This document shows positions 36,330 through 47,559 of a stretch of 64,000 bases of DNA, piece after piece. Source of the DNA: Taudactylus pleione. Its lineage: Eukaryota > Chordata > Amphibia > Anura > Myobatrachidae. A program made the position numbers and the translations under genes. Position 1 is the first letter of the stretch; each line of letters opens with the position of its first letter. The stretch lies in NCBI GenBank assembly GCA_031769625.1, contig JAUIMM010000040.1, positions 15,141,501 to 15,205,500 on the forward strand, read 5' to 3'. Below the pieces are notes generated by a model that worked only from the letters and a program-made list of their open reading frames with translations, ran no database searches and was not told the DNA's origin.

Positions 36330-37925
36330 CCCTAGAGATGTGCGCTTGACCATTTTTGCTGGTTTTGGTTCTACTGTGTTGGCTGGCATTTGTTTTGCCA
36401 AACCACAGTTACTCTTTTTTATATTTGTTTCCAAAAACTGTCCAAAAAGCTAAAATCACATAATTTGAGCCTTTTGTTGTTCCTATAGTATTATTTACCC
36501 CATTACATTAATATCCTGTAATTTTCAGTCAATGTTGACCACCTCACAGCTCACAATATTGTTTTCATCCAGTTTAAGCCAAAAGGTTGAACCAAGCTAG
36601 CTGATGGACTAAGCTAAGCGACAGCAGTGGGCGGCACAAACATGTGGCAATTCAACTTCCAACATGGCACATCAGGAAACAAATGTTTTCATTAAGCAAG
36701 AGGCCTGAGGGAGACGGAGTGTATATGTAGCTGGAGGCAGGGAAAGGAATGAAACATTGATTAGTTTGTAAATGTAATAAAAAATTTTGACTCTGAAGAA
36801 AATTTCCGAGGGAAGAGGGGGATCTGATGGGATCCGAGCGTCAGCTGGGGTATTCCTGCCAGGCTCGGATTCAAAACTGCGTGGAGTCCCAGGTCTTATA
36901 TATGCATGTGAACAAAGCATACTAGGGTAAAGCCCACCAAACAGTGCAAACAACAGTAGATCTGTATTTTTTTAAAACTTTGCAGCACAGTTCAAAACTG
37001 CGTGGAGCAGGGCGTATCTATAATGGGTGCAGGGAACACAGGCCCCTGGGTCTAGGGAGGACCCGCACTGCACACCCTGCACCCATAATATTACTTACCT
37101 CTCCGGAGTCCCACACCGGCGTGGGCATCTGGCACTGTAAAATGACTGGAAAAGGGCTGTGGCGGCCATTTTCCCATCGATTGCACATGTGCAGTACAGG
37201 GAAAATGGCTGCCGTGGCCATTTTCCTGGTGACCTGTGCATACACTATAGACTCTGGGCACACTCTAGTGCCCAGAGTATATAACTCTGGCGCTGGCCGT
37301 GCACTGCCGGGCGGAGAGGAGGGGGCCCGTGTCGAAGACTGCACACGGGCCCCCTCCTCTCCAGAAACGCCCCTGGCGTGGAGTCACAGGGAGGGCTTAT
37401 AAATGCAAACCATACAAGGAAGAATATCTTAATTTTTCACTTTGTAACTCAACTCTCACTGCGGCAATACAAAGGGGTTTTATTTTATTATGTATGTGAA
37501 TAATAATGCACAGGGGTACAGCGCACACAAAGTTAAAATAATCAATTTTTTTTTTTACTTTATTTTACCTTTCTTATTTTTTTTGCAACTGACAGTGACG
37601 GTACACAATATAGTGCTGCTTGTGAACAGCCACTTTAGATGCAGCAGCGTGCCCCTATACACACTGACTATAAAGTGCACAGCCACTTGTGAGTCTGGAG
37701 ACAGCACACCCTATACAGCAGAGTACAATGCAGCATACAATAGCGTGCCTGACAGTGAAATGGTACTGAGTCACGGCAGCGGCACCTTATATAGAATCCA
37801 AAACCTGTGAGAATCCGCTTCGCGAGGATGTTTTGCCTAGAAGTGGAAACCGAGCCACGCTCGGATTGCCTCAGATACCAGGAGTTCGGGAGTGTTTGGA
37901 TTACATGTAATCTGAACAGCTCATC
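36330..37925. mobile_element. Composite repeat interrupted by a hAT MITE
   Basis: 'tagagatgtgcgcttgaccat' (36332) resembles the start of a common amphibian repeat, and 'ctcggattcaaaactgcgtggag' (36863) recurs around the 37008 insertion. 'gaatccgcttcgcgag' and 'cgagccacgctcggatt' (37811-37866) look like the far part. The inserted MITE at 37008-37375 lies in 'actgcgtggag', whose duplicate continues at 37376. The order of layers is clear only for that insertion. Confidence 0.45.
37008..37375. mobile_element. hAT-like MITE with perfect 8-bp duplication
   Basis: Starts CAGGGCGTATCTATAATGGG and ends GAAACGCCCCTG; GCGTGGAG flanks it on both sides (37000-37007 and 37376-37383). Sister of 2038-2380, sharing 'aatgggtgcaggg', 'cacactctagtgcccagag', 'acgggccccctcctctc'. 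It is inserted into an older repeat. Confidence 0.88.
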
Positions 37926-39034
37926 TGTACTTTTCCCATGTCTATTTGTGGCATGATCAGATCCCTATTCAGCTTAAGGAAAATACTCACAGGGACTGCG
38001 GCAGATATGAATAATCGCCTGTTTGGATTTTGTATCTTGCATGAATTTGCTCTGTACATGCTCAGAAAATGTGAGACTGCAGAGTGCAATGTATCCTAAT
38101 CCTCTACACATATGACTGGAGCACCCTGGGCGAAGCAGAGCATCGGGCGAAGGAGAGCATCTGGCTCCCCCGCTCCCTATAAATTAATTATATATAGTTA
38201 ATGACTTTGCGCATCCATCCCTTGACCTAGATAAATGTAGTAATTTTTTTGTCTCCTGCCCCTTCCCTTGTGTATATATTTAATGATTTTGTCCCCCTCC
38301 CCCCTTCACACACACATTATGATTTTATGACCCTCACCTTTACTTACATACATTTAATGATTTTTTGACTCCTCCGCCCCTTCACTTGTATATAATTTAT
38401 GATTTGTGTCCCCGCCCACCCCTTCATTTACATATATTTTAGGATTTTTGCCCTCCTCTGGCCAGAGCAGCTGCTGTCCCCCTTCTCTGGTCGGGGATGA
38501 GATGTTGATGTTGTGACATAATGATGCCTCATTCCCCTCACACCACAACCAGGTCTGTCTGCTTGTCCAGCATACATGACTATGACAGTCACAGTGGAGC
38601 TGTGGATCAGCAGGGGTTGGGGTCAGCAATGGCCGTGCTACCCCAGGGCATTGCACAACAGCACCGGTTGCACCACCCTTCTTTCGGCCCCTATGGGGTG
38701 TTCTCACATAGGCAAAGTTCAGTAAGGATGTGTTGACTCAATGGCAAGCCATGCAAGCCAACTGAGAAGTGTGTACACGCCTGTTAGGAAGCTGATCTTT
38801 TGCACCTAGCAATGGGCAGACGCAAAGTACACACTGATAATGGTGATTAGTAGCAAACCAGGTGCATATGCTGCCAATACAAAGGCATGCACATGTCAGT
38901 GTACCAATTCTCTATAATTTGTACCGGATTTTAATTCCCATGCATTAGAAACCATACACACACCACATACAGTATTAAAAGTCTATTTATACAAGGGATG
39001 GAACTGCTTCTATTTAGAAAACTTTGCATTACAT

Positions 39035-39207
39035 CAGTGGTTTTCAAGCTTTATCCTCAAGTCACCCTAGCAGTCCAGGTTTTAACATTATCCATGCTTG
39101 AGCACAGATGACTGCATTCATTTGATTTAACTATTTGTGCTCAGCCATGGATATCCTAAAAACCTGGACTGTTACTGTGCATTTAGGCCAGAGTTTGGGA
39201 ACTACTG
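39035..39207. mobile_element. hAT-like MITE with CAGTGGTTTTCAA / TTGGGAACTACTG ends
   Basis: Inverted ends CAGTGGTTTTCAAGC and 'gagtttgggaactactg', with inner pairing of 'cagtccaggtttta...atccatg' and 'catggatatcctaaaaacctggactg'. Flanks CATTACAT / CATTTATA are only partly alike. Sister of 20038-20216. Confidence 0.75.
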
Positions 39208-39229
39208 CATTTATATAATACTTAAAACA

Positions 39230-39430
39230 GGGATGCAGCATAGTGAAAAATGTTATATATGGACGATGTAATGGTTAGCAATACTGCCTCACAGCACTGA
39301 GGTTGTGGTTCAAAATCCACCACGGCCCTAACTGTGTGGAGTTTGTATATTCTCCCTGTGCTTGCGTGGGTTTCCTCTGGGTACACCGGTTTTCTTCCAC
39401 ACTCCAAAAATATACTGGTAGGTTAATTGG
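39230..39430 (+). mobile_element. L2-tail / SINE-type interspersed repeat
   Basis: 'ggttagcaatactgcctcacagc', 'ggttgtggttcaaaatccacc', 'tgtgtggagtttgtatattctccctgtgcttgcgtgggtttcctc' (shown in pieces) and 'ttccacactccaaaaatatactggtaggttaattgg' form the well-known L2-related retroposon tail found in many vertebrates. A second, antisense copy is at 53975-54215. Confidence 0.75.
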
Positions 39431-39689
39431 TCAATTGTCTCCCAACAACAAAAACTAACCCTAGATTATCCGACCACTCCCCTGTTACCACCTACAGACT
39501 GACATCCTGTCACCCACTCTGCAATGGGTTTTTCTGTGCTTCCGTAATCACAGTGCGATTGCTGCGCACATGCAGTGCGGCTTATATGCATGCGCAATGG
39601 CAAACAATTGCTCGATGTGTGTCCATAGTTGCACTTGCGATCGGTACTGAATTAGGCCATTTATTTACAATATATCCATCAAACAGACA

Positions 39690-39735
39690 GGATTGATGTT
39701 TCAGTCCTCACCGGGACTTTTGTCTTGACATATAT
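39690..39735 (-). ncRNA. Hammerhead-like motif (degenerate)
   Basis: On the minus strand 'gacaaaagtcccggtgaggactgaaacatc' (split: gacaaaagtcc, then ggactgaaacatc) has a 5-bp stem agtcc/ggact followed by GAAAC, with a degraded CTGACGA. It looks like the decayed counterpart of the cores at 23529-23601 and 24144-24170. Confidence 0.4.
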
Positions 39736-40169
39736 CTAAATATAAATGTATATATTTCAGCAATGTACAAACAGGTGTGCCTCATTTTCCAGACTTTAGG
39801 AACCACAGCTCCTCTCCTCAGAACTCCCTAGGACTGCAGGTAGAAAAAAAGATGAGGCAGCAACAGCTCAGCCTCATTTCTGTATAGTCAGACACTGCTT
39901 GCAGAGCTGGGGGCGGGTCCACACCGAGAGCAGTAAGGTGCACAGAAAGAGAGCTAATAGAGGCATGCCTCTGGGTGTGGGGGGGTGCCTTGAGCCCAGA
40001 TGGATACCTGGGATGTGTCACGTGACCAGGAAGTGTCTAGAGATCGGAGCTCAGCAGCAAGAGAAGACACAGTGATGCAGGTAGGAGAATCATTGGACGC
40101 TGAAGCTTAGTCTAGTGAGGGGAGAGTTAAGGGGGGTGGGACAGGCGCACACACACGTATGTGTGTGTG

Positions 40170-40172
40170 TAT

Positions 40173-40222
<50 letters not shown>
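40170..40222. repeat. (GTAT)n/(TA)n microsatellite
   Basis: tgtatg repeats followed by about 40 bp of alternating TA. The adjacent 40330-40420 has a 31-bp unit (attccccagctgccttgcat...) repeated three times. Confidence 0.95.
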
Positions 40223-40601
40223 CTCCCCACGCTTTATTTCTCAGACGGTCTGTCTGGCCAAATTCCCTACGGGGCCTTATATATGACTGTAACTCGTTAT
40301 ATATTGGAGTGTGCAAATATACTTTCTTTCTCTAGAACAAATTCCCCAGCTGCCTTGCATGCTGCCTGACATTCCCCAGCTGCCTTGCATGCTGCCTGAC
40401 ATTCCCCAGCTGCCTGGCATGGTGAGTGTGATGCGGCTGAAAGTCAGTATTTCATATAGTAATGTTGGCACAGCACAACTTATTGCCCATGTTACATATT
40501 AAAAAATGTATTTGTGTCCAAAAAACAATTGTGCAGTATCTGGTCTGCTCTTCAAAATGTATTTATGCCAAAAAAACAATTGTGCAGTATTTGGTTTGTT
40601 T

Positions 40602-40896
40602 TTATAAAAATAATTTGTGTTAAAAAAGCAAGTGTGCGATATTTGGTCTGCTCTTGATAAAATAGTATCCAAAAAGTAAGTGTGCAGTATCTTGTCTGCT
40701 CTTAAAAAATGTATTTATGTCAAAAAAGCAAGCGTGCAGTATCTGGTTTGTTAAAAAAAAAAGATATTTATGTAAAAAAAAAAACATTTAGGCAGTATCT
40801 AGTCCTCGCTTTATTTGTGTTAAAAAAACAGGTCTGGGCTGGCTATCAGTACTTCCAGCAAGTGGGGCAGTATTGCCAGTGTTGCCATCTGTGTCC
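40602..40896 (+). repeat. Left copy of a 295-bp direct repeat
   Basis: From ttataaaaataatttgtg to gccatctgtgtcc. Nearly identical to 42634-42928, with only a few substitutions (cgctttat/ctctttat, gggctgg/ggactgg). The copy itself consists of about 50-60-bp tandem-like units ('caagtgtgcagtatctggtctg'), and the tandem array extends to the left to about 40500. Confidence 0.92.
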
Positions 40897-42633
40897 GCAA
40901 GCCTATTGAATTAGGACAGAACCCTCAACACATTTACCATTTCCCTATAGATACATTAACAACATCCATATCATAGGATGTTTTGACATAATATTACTAA
41001 GTACCCAATATAATTTGACTCCACCCCTAGGTTTCCAGGTATAGACTAGCTTTTATTTCCCCTATAAGTGCCAGTTTTTTGTTTAGCATCATGACATACC
41101 CTTGTATGTACATATTAGGGAAATTATATAGTGATGTTACATGTTACATTAGGGAAATTAGCATCAGCAGTGATGTCATTTTATCAAGTTTGGTTATAGG
41201 ATACATTTAGTGACTTTATCTTAGGACAACGCAAACACGACATATCTTATAATATCTAGTGGATGACATTATGTTTAATAGCCTTGTCAGTTCATTAATT
41301 TGTTCATTTATTCTTCCCCCAGTTTTTTCCAATCATGAACATCATCTATATGATCATTACCAGTACACTTTATTTTTATATGATTTTATTTTATTTATTT
41401 AATTGTTTATTCATCCCATCATTTATTTTTCACCAGTAATAATTTCATTTTAATTTAATATTATCAATATTATGATTATCTTTATTTTTTCATTGTCATT
41501 CAAATGATTCATCCATTTATTATTTTTTACATGCACCTCATTATTTTAGTTTGATTAAGTGAGGATACCCATTGATAATTCAGGAGACATGCAGTTTAAG
41601 ATCAGTGATACCATGTGACCATCCAGGACATGACGACTGTTTAATTATACCTTTGAACTTGAAACACACCTGCAGTCTATTAATCAAGCTATAAATGGAC
41701 AGCAGTAACAACTCATCAGAACTCCTTGACAAAGGCGGAAGCCGAAATGCGTTGGAGGACATCACGCACACGAAGTCAGGCACGTGTCTCCAGCTGTTTG
41801 CCCACACCAGTGAGACCTGCTTTTCCAGCATATGACGAGGCAGCCACAAGGTTTTACCCGGACCGCGTACATCCCAGACGACACCCGAAGGAAGGTAAGA
41901 GTCGGCAAGGAGAAGGAGCGGCCGCCTGGCAACCACTGAGGGAGGTAAGTGTCCTGTTTATTGGAGGGGCGCAGCGGTGACTGCTTAGGCTTACCGGAGC
42001 TTTTGCTGCTGTGTCCCCTCCAGTCAGACGTATAGGCTACCTCCGTGTCCCGTGACGCGGGTGGGTGGCTGGCTCACCCGGCCTGCACGCCCACGCCCAC
42101 ATACACGGAAAGCCGACAGTTACGTCCAGGACAAAGCCCCCAGGCACCAGAGTGTGTAGCCATACTCCCTCTCCGGGAAGACACCCCCGGGGCACCTACC
42201 TGTAAATCATCAACCAGCGGGACGCCGCTGATACTTTTTTGAGACTTTGGAACTAACATTCAACTATTACTGCTTGGTTCCCTTTTTGCCTCATCCCCAA
42301 TCCCTCTACACCTGTGACCCAGGTGATCATCATCAGTACATCTGACCTATGTTATGTCATTCATGATTTGTGATTTATTGTTATTTTGTTTGTGCCACAA
42401 TAGCACATACTCACTATCGTCACTGCATCAGTGAGGTCTTTCTGTGGTTTCATGACACTAGTGCTGGAATATTTTTCCTAATTTTTGATACAGTAAACAT
42501 TGATATGTTCATAAATACTCCATTGTACTGTTGCATTAATTGACATGCACCATTGGATTTAACCAATTAGAGCGATTTTCTGTTTCAAGCACACACTGAC
42601 TGCACATGGTGTAGCGCTCCGAATTTTCCTTTG
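40897..42633 (+). mobile_element. Possible Penelope-like insertion between long direct repeats
   Basis: This 1737-bp segment separates the two 295-bp repeats. At 41725-41748 it carries 'ccttgacaaaggcggaagccgaaatgc', a hammerhead-like pattern (degenerate CTGANGA, GGC/GCC stem, GAAA) known from Penelope-like retroelements. The rest is AT-rich (40900-41580) or GC-rich (41750-42230) and has no clear reverse transcriptase. The duplication could instead be an unequal-crossover product of the minisatellite. Confidence 0.45.
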
Positions 42634-42928
42634 TTATAAAAATAATTTGTGTTAAAAAAGCAAGTGTGCGATATTTGGTCTGCTCTTGATAAAATAGTAT
42701 CCAAAAAGTAAGTGTGCAGTATCTTGTCTGCTCTTAAAAAATGTATTTATGTCAAAAAAGCAAGCGTGCAGTATCTGGTTTGTTAAAAAAAAAAGATATT
42801 TATGTAAAAAAAAAAACATTTAGGCAGTATCTAGTCCTCTCTTTATTTGTGTTAAAAAAACAGGTCTGGACTGGCTATCAGTACTTCCAGCAAGTGGGGC
42901 AGTATTGCCAGTGTTGCCATCTGTGTCC
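42634..42928 (+). repeat. Right copy of the 295-bp direct repeat
   Basis: Matches 40602-40896 base for base over almost its full length, including the poly-A runs. Sequence to the right ('agccagcaagtgtggctgtctg...') continues the tandem-like pattern, and is presumably the original right flank. Confidence 0.92.
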
Positions 42929-43194
42929 AGCCAGCAAGTGTGGCTGTCTGTCTGTGTCCTGATGCCAAGTGGGGCAGTATATGTGTCAAAAAAGCAAGTG
43001 TTGAGAACAGAAGAAGACAGTAAGTTTGCAACTTGAACAAACCATGTTGCAATGCAAAGGGGTGTAAATACATTAATTCTTTTTGCATGCAGGGCAAATA
43101 TTGGCTGCTTTGCATGTCCACAAATGCTGGAGAGATTTAATTTTACACTGCAATTTAGATTTACATTTGGACTCGCCTCTCTCAAACCTAAGGG

Positions 43195-43290
43195 GTAGAT
43201 TTACTATAGCCTCTAAAAATGAAAAGTGGTGTTGCCCATGGCAACCAATCAGATTTTAGCTATGATTTCTCTATTCTAGAAAATGATACA
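43195..43290. mobile_element. Half of a MITE of the 'ttgcccatagcaaccaatcag' family
   Basis: 'aggggtagatttactatagc' and 'gttgcccatggcaaccaatcag' match the left half of the intact 57844-58018 element. The right inverted end is absent. Confidence 0.6.
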
Positions 43291-44144
43291 TAGAATCTCA
43301 TTGGTCATGCCTCCCAACTGTCAAGATTTCAGTGGGACAGCCGCACTTTACAGGCATTGTTCTGCTGTTCTACTATGTGGCATAATGTGGAAGGGGTACT
43401 ATTGTGTGGCATAACGTGCATAAAGGAACATTACTGTGTGGCATAATGTGTAAGGGGCATTACTGTGTGGCATGTGTAATATAGTTGTGCTACTGTGTGG
43501 TTTAATTTTAATTGGGGGGTACTATTGTACCCCCAATTAAAATACCCTATGAGACCACGTCCATTTTTTGGACTGTCCCTGTTTAAAATATAGGGAGGAG
43601 GCGCCAATGCTCTTTCTGGCACAGGGCACCGAAATGTCTAGTTACGGCTCTGATATTGAAGTGCTCTGGTAATATTGTATCCAATGCTTCAAGTCAAATA
43701 CCAAAGTATCGGGGGCATTAGAGGCATATTAATGAATATGCTCCTCAGTATATAATGCAGCTTCCATATCCTCACAATTGGTCTAACTGCTCACTGGGAT
43801 ATCAGCAAATTTAGATATTATCTTATAGCCTTTTCCTATCTTGTGCATGTCTATAACTTTACCTTTAATTTTCTTTGAACACCCTTTGGTTTTCATTTTC
43901 ACAGCTTTCCTTCAGATTCACAGTATGACTAGTGTTATTTGAATTAGGGGGTCATTTATCAATAAGCTGACATTTTTTTTAATAATTCAAAGATAGATCC
44001 TGTTTGAAAGGCAAATGATAGGGCAATATCTTTCATATGTGTTAACTTGGTGCTTCAAAAGCACATGATAATAAGGGTACACCAGGGCTGTCTGTTATAT
44101 CTTTAATTTTTTTATTTATTTATGTATGGGACATATTAATGTAC

Positions 44145-44645
44145 CTTTGGCTTCCTCTGTGAAAAGTCCCTGGCTAAAGTAGGGGAATGGGATTGAAATG
44201 CCGGCGGCTGTTTAGCCGTCGGTTCAAATCCAGACAGTGGCTGCCCGACAGGATGAAGATCCAGACAGAGGCAGGTAAGTATGCTAACCTCCCCTGTCCT
44301 CCTGCCTAACCCTAACCTCCCCACCTAGTGCCTAACTCTAACCTCCCTCTGGGGTGCCTAAGTCTAACCCTACCGGGGAGGTGCCTAACCCTAACCCTCT
44401 CCTCTTGGGGTGCCTCATACTAACCTACCCCCCAAAACCTAACACTAAACCCGCTAACTGCTCTAAACCTAACCCTCCCCCCCGCAGCTAAGAGGACGCG
44501 CGGCCTGTACTTACCTCGTTCGGCCATGTGTCCTCATGGATTCCGGCATCGGGATCATGATAGGCGTCGGCATTTTGACGCCTATCATGAATCCTTTGCC
44601 GGCATTCAGCAGTCGGCCCCCGGTCACATAACTACATCCCAAAGT
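44145..44645. mobile_element. Telomere-like CCTAACCCTAA-bearing element, copy B
   Basis: 'gggattgaaatgccggcgg' near 44189 and 'actacatcccaaagtagg' near 44631 may be its ends. Inside, 44290-44480 is dense in cctaacccta-type motifs alternating with C/T-rich spacers, then 'ttacctcgttcggcc' and a hairpin 'catgataggcgtcggca/gacgcctatcatga' at 44557-44589. Confidence 0.65.
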
Positions 44646-44649
44646 AGGG

Positions 44650-46206
44650 ATGTAGTTAATCTAGAACATATTACAATATGTGAGAATCATAATCCTTTGT
44701 TAATTACAGATGTGGGTTTTTAAGGGTTGAAAATGTTGACTATATTAGGTTTTTGTATAGGTACAGACCATGCACACATTTTGTACATTTGTTTTGTATT
44801 CTGTCTTTAAAAATACAATATTACTGGTTTTTAGCACACATTATGCACTGGCTGTGTTTCAAATAGGTTGCAATCTTTAAACCAGTTCACGATGTCCTCC
44901 CATGTTAATGTATTTATTTGACAGCAGTTAAATACTTGTATACAGCATACTGTACTACATTATGTAACTAACCTCAACAAATGTCAAAAAGGATGGCATG
45001 TACTGTTTACAAATGTCAAACAGTACAGTCTAGGTCTCAACTATCTGAATGGACCATACACTATTATAACCCCATAACCACCATGTGCCCTACATCTGTG
45101 TTCTTTTTTTAACACTTCAGAAAAAAAGACCGCACATGTGGTTACTACATCTTTGTGATTGAGTCCTAACTACTATGTCAGTATGATACATGAGTTGTAC
45201 ATATAATTGGTCACATAGTTGGCTATCTGCATCATGTTGCAGATTTCAATAGTAAATGATTAGAATAATGACCAAATTAGTCATAATTTATCAAACATAA
45301 ATTTCAAATGACAGAGTATTTAATCTGTTATGTTTGATGTGACATCAGTTCATAAGTCATGTGTACGAACCCACCAACCTACAGATTGTGCAGCCTGTTT
45401 ATGCTATATGTGAAACTTAGAAGCCAGGCACAGAAGCTCAGAGTTTGAATTGCCCCCAAGTGATACAAGCTAGAGAAGCATTACCCTTATATGCAATGTC
45501 AGCGTCTCTAAATGGCAAAAAGCAGTTGACTTGAGTATATATTTCAGGTATAATATTTAATTAACTTACATGCATATTTTTACATATTAATATAAAAGAT
45601 TGGATTTCTTTTTTCTTTAAACCTGTCAGCATATATGGCTATATTCAGCAAACTGGTATATAAGTATTTAACCTGTGGATTGGAAAGCAAAAAATTAAGT
45701 CTTTGTCTTCCAGGATGGCATTATAAACACTTATTTAGATAGTGCCAGCTTACTCCTGCACTGCTTTACAAGCAATGCGGGGGTAAAAGACGTTCCCATT
45801 TGTGCAAAAGATAAATAACAAAGGGTAACACCCACCATTATATATAACTCTATTAGTATTATTATACTAATATTTAATATATAATTCCAGGCAAAACCTA
45901 GAACTGTGGTTCTGTTTATATTAGAGTTGGCACTAGATATGGTTCCACTTGGTATAGCTCTGTGTAGCATGAATTCTCTTTCCCTTACTTGCTACTATAA
46001 ACCTTTCTAATCTTTCTTTCCCTTTAGTGCCTCCACCCAAGTCTTGTATCTCATTATGCTATACCTGGAGTGGACTTGGGAACACCCCTCGCTGGTAAGT
46101 ATTGGTTATGTCACATGTGTCAAGTTATACCTTAATATCAATTATTTTAACCCACCAGTGACACTTACAAATATGCAGCAGCAATAATTCACTTCAATTT
46201 AACATC
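44650..46206. other. Intronic sequence, possible cryptic exon at 46028-46094
   Basis: No supported gene. At 46028-46094 a pyrimidine-rich tract and AG precede 67 bp that is open in all three plus-strand frames and is followed by a perfect GTAAGT. The peptide in none of the frames is recognised. 45738-45830 ('gtgccagcttactcctgcac...') looks like an old repeat tail. Confidence 0.4.
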
Positions 46207-46209
46207 TAT

Positions 46210-46758
46210 GGCCCTCATTCAGAGCCGTACGCTCTGAGCAGAGCGCACGCTCTGAATGAGGGCCGGGCTCCATTTTCATGGAGCGTCCTCCTGGACGCTC
46301 GTATAGCTGTGGGTCACCACCCACAGGCTATACGAGCGTGCTTTTTGATGGCCGCGATGGTCGAGACCATCGCGACCATCGAAATTGCGAGCCGGAGCCT
46401 GCGGTTGAAGTTTTCAACCGCAAGCTCCGGAGTGATTTTGGCTCTATCAGAGCCAAAATCACTCCCACTGACATCACTAGTGATGTCAGTGGGCCGGCTT
46501 CTGACGGGAGGCGTTCCCGTGGGAACGCCCCCGTCAGGGAGGCACGCCCCCGGCACGCCCACCAAAGGGGGCGTGCTGTCAATCAACATTGACAGCACGC
46601 CCCCTTTGATCGGACACAACGAGCGAAGGACTTTCCTTCGCTCGTCGCGTCTGGCGCATGCGCACGACGGAGCTCCCTCCGTCGTGCGCATGCTCAGTGC
46701 ATAACATCGACCCACTTGCGAGCGGACAGCCGCTCGCGAGTGGGTCTGAATCAGGCCC
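46210..46758 (+). mobile_element. Hairpin-chain element, copy 3 (reference copy)
   Basis: A 549-bp element with TAT on both sides (46207-46209, 46759-46761). Its stem-loops in order: 46210-46264; 46267-46284; 46294-46339; 46347-46380; 46395-46427; 46431-46463; 46464-46493 (perfect 30-bp palindrome, no loop); 46503-46535; 46564-46608; 46619-46645; 46654-46693; 46709-46746. Very little sequence lies outside a stem. The ends GGCCCTCATTCAGA / TCTGAATCAGGCCC are terminal inverted repeats shared with the 27013 element, so it is probably a non-autonomous DNA transposon. No protein is supported. Confidence 0.92.
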
Positions 46759-47559
46759 TATGTTCATACTCAGGATTACACACGAATAGGTTACATAGTT
46801 TATTTTATTGCAACTCTCTGTTCTGCTGAAGATGAGTTTGGTTAATGAGCAATGCATTAGACCTAACATATTCAGAAAAACATTCCCGCACGAATGAAAT
46901 TGTCATAATATCATTCTATACAAATTACATACAAATAACCAATAACCTGTTTTCTTTAAAACTTTAAAGAGATTACCCTCTCATATGCTGTTCTTAATTT
47001 CCCCTTATTAGTCAATATGAATGGCCATGCTTGAGGGTGCACGTATTAGTAGAGTAGTATGCATTTAAGTAGTAAAATGCGGGTTTATAGGGAATTCCTA
47101 AAATTAGTCTCTTCTCATCCAATGGGCTCTAGTAGTGATATGCACCAGCCTGTAGGGTTATTCCTGATAATCCTTGGTGCAATGTTAGCAATTGTGCCTG
47201 AATATAAATACAATAGGCAGGAGTCTATGGTGTCTGAAGGCCAGAATTATAATGCTGAGCAGGTGCTGAATGTTAGTATAGCTAATTCCTCAATATAAAA
47301 ATCTGTTGTATTGTCACATAGCTCTCATTATAATACCCTGAGGTATTGGTGGCTTGAAAGAATGTGGTAGCACTTTACTTCCCATGTAGTCCTTAACCTA
47401 ATGCACTCAGTACAACAAACCGTACCACCTATCCGCTGCAATGCGATGTAGGTCTATGGACTGCTGCACTGCTGTCCTGTACTCATGCAGTATGTACAGA
47501 TAGTATTACTGTAATAAAGAGACCTGTCAGCAGGACTCATTTTAGACTTATCTCTGTCT

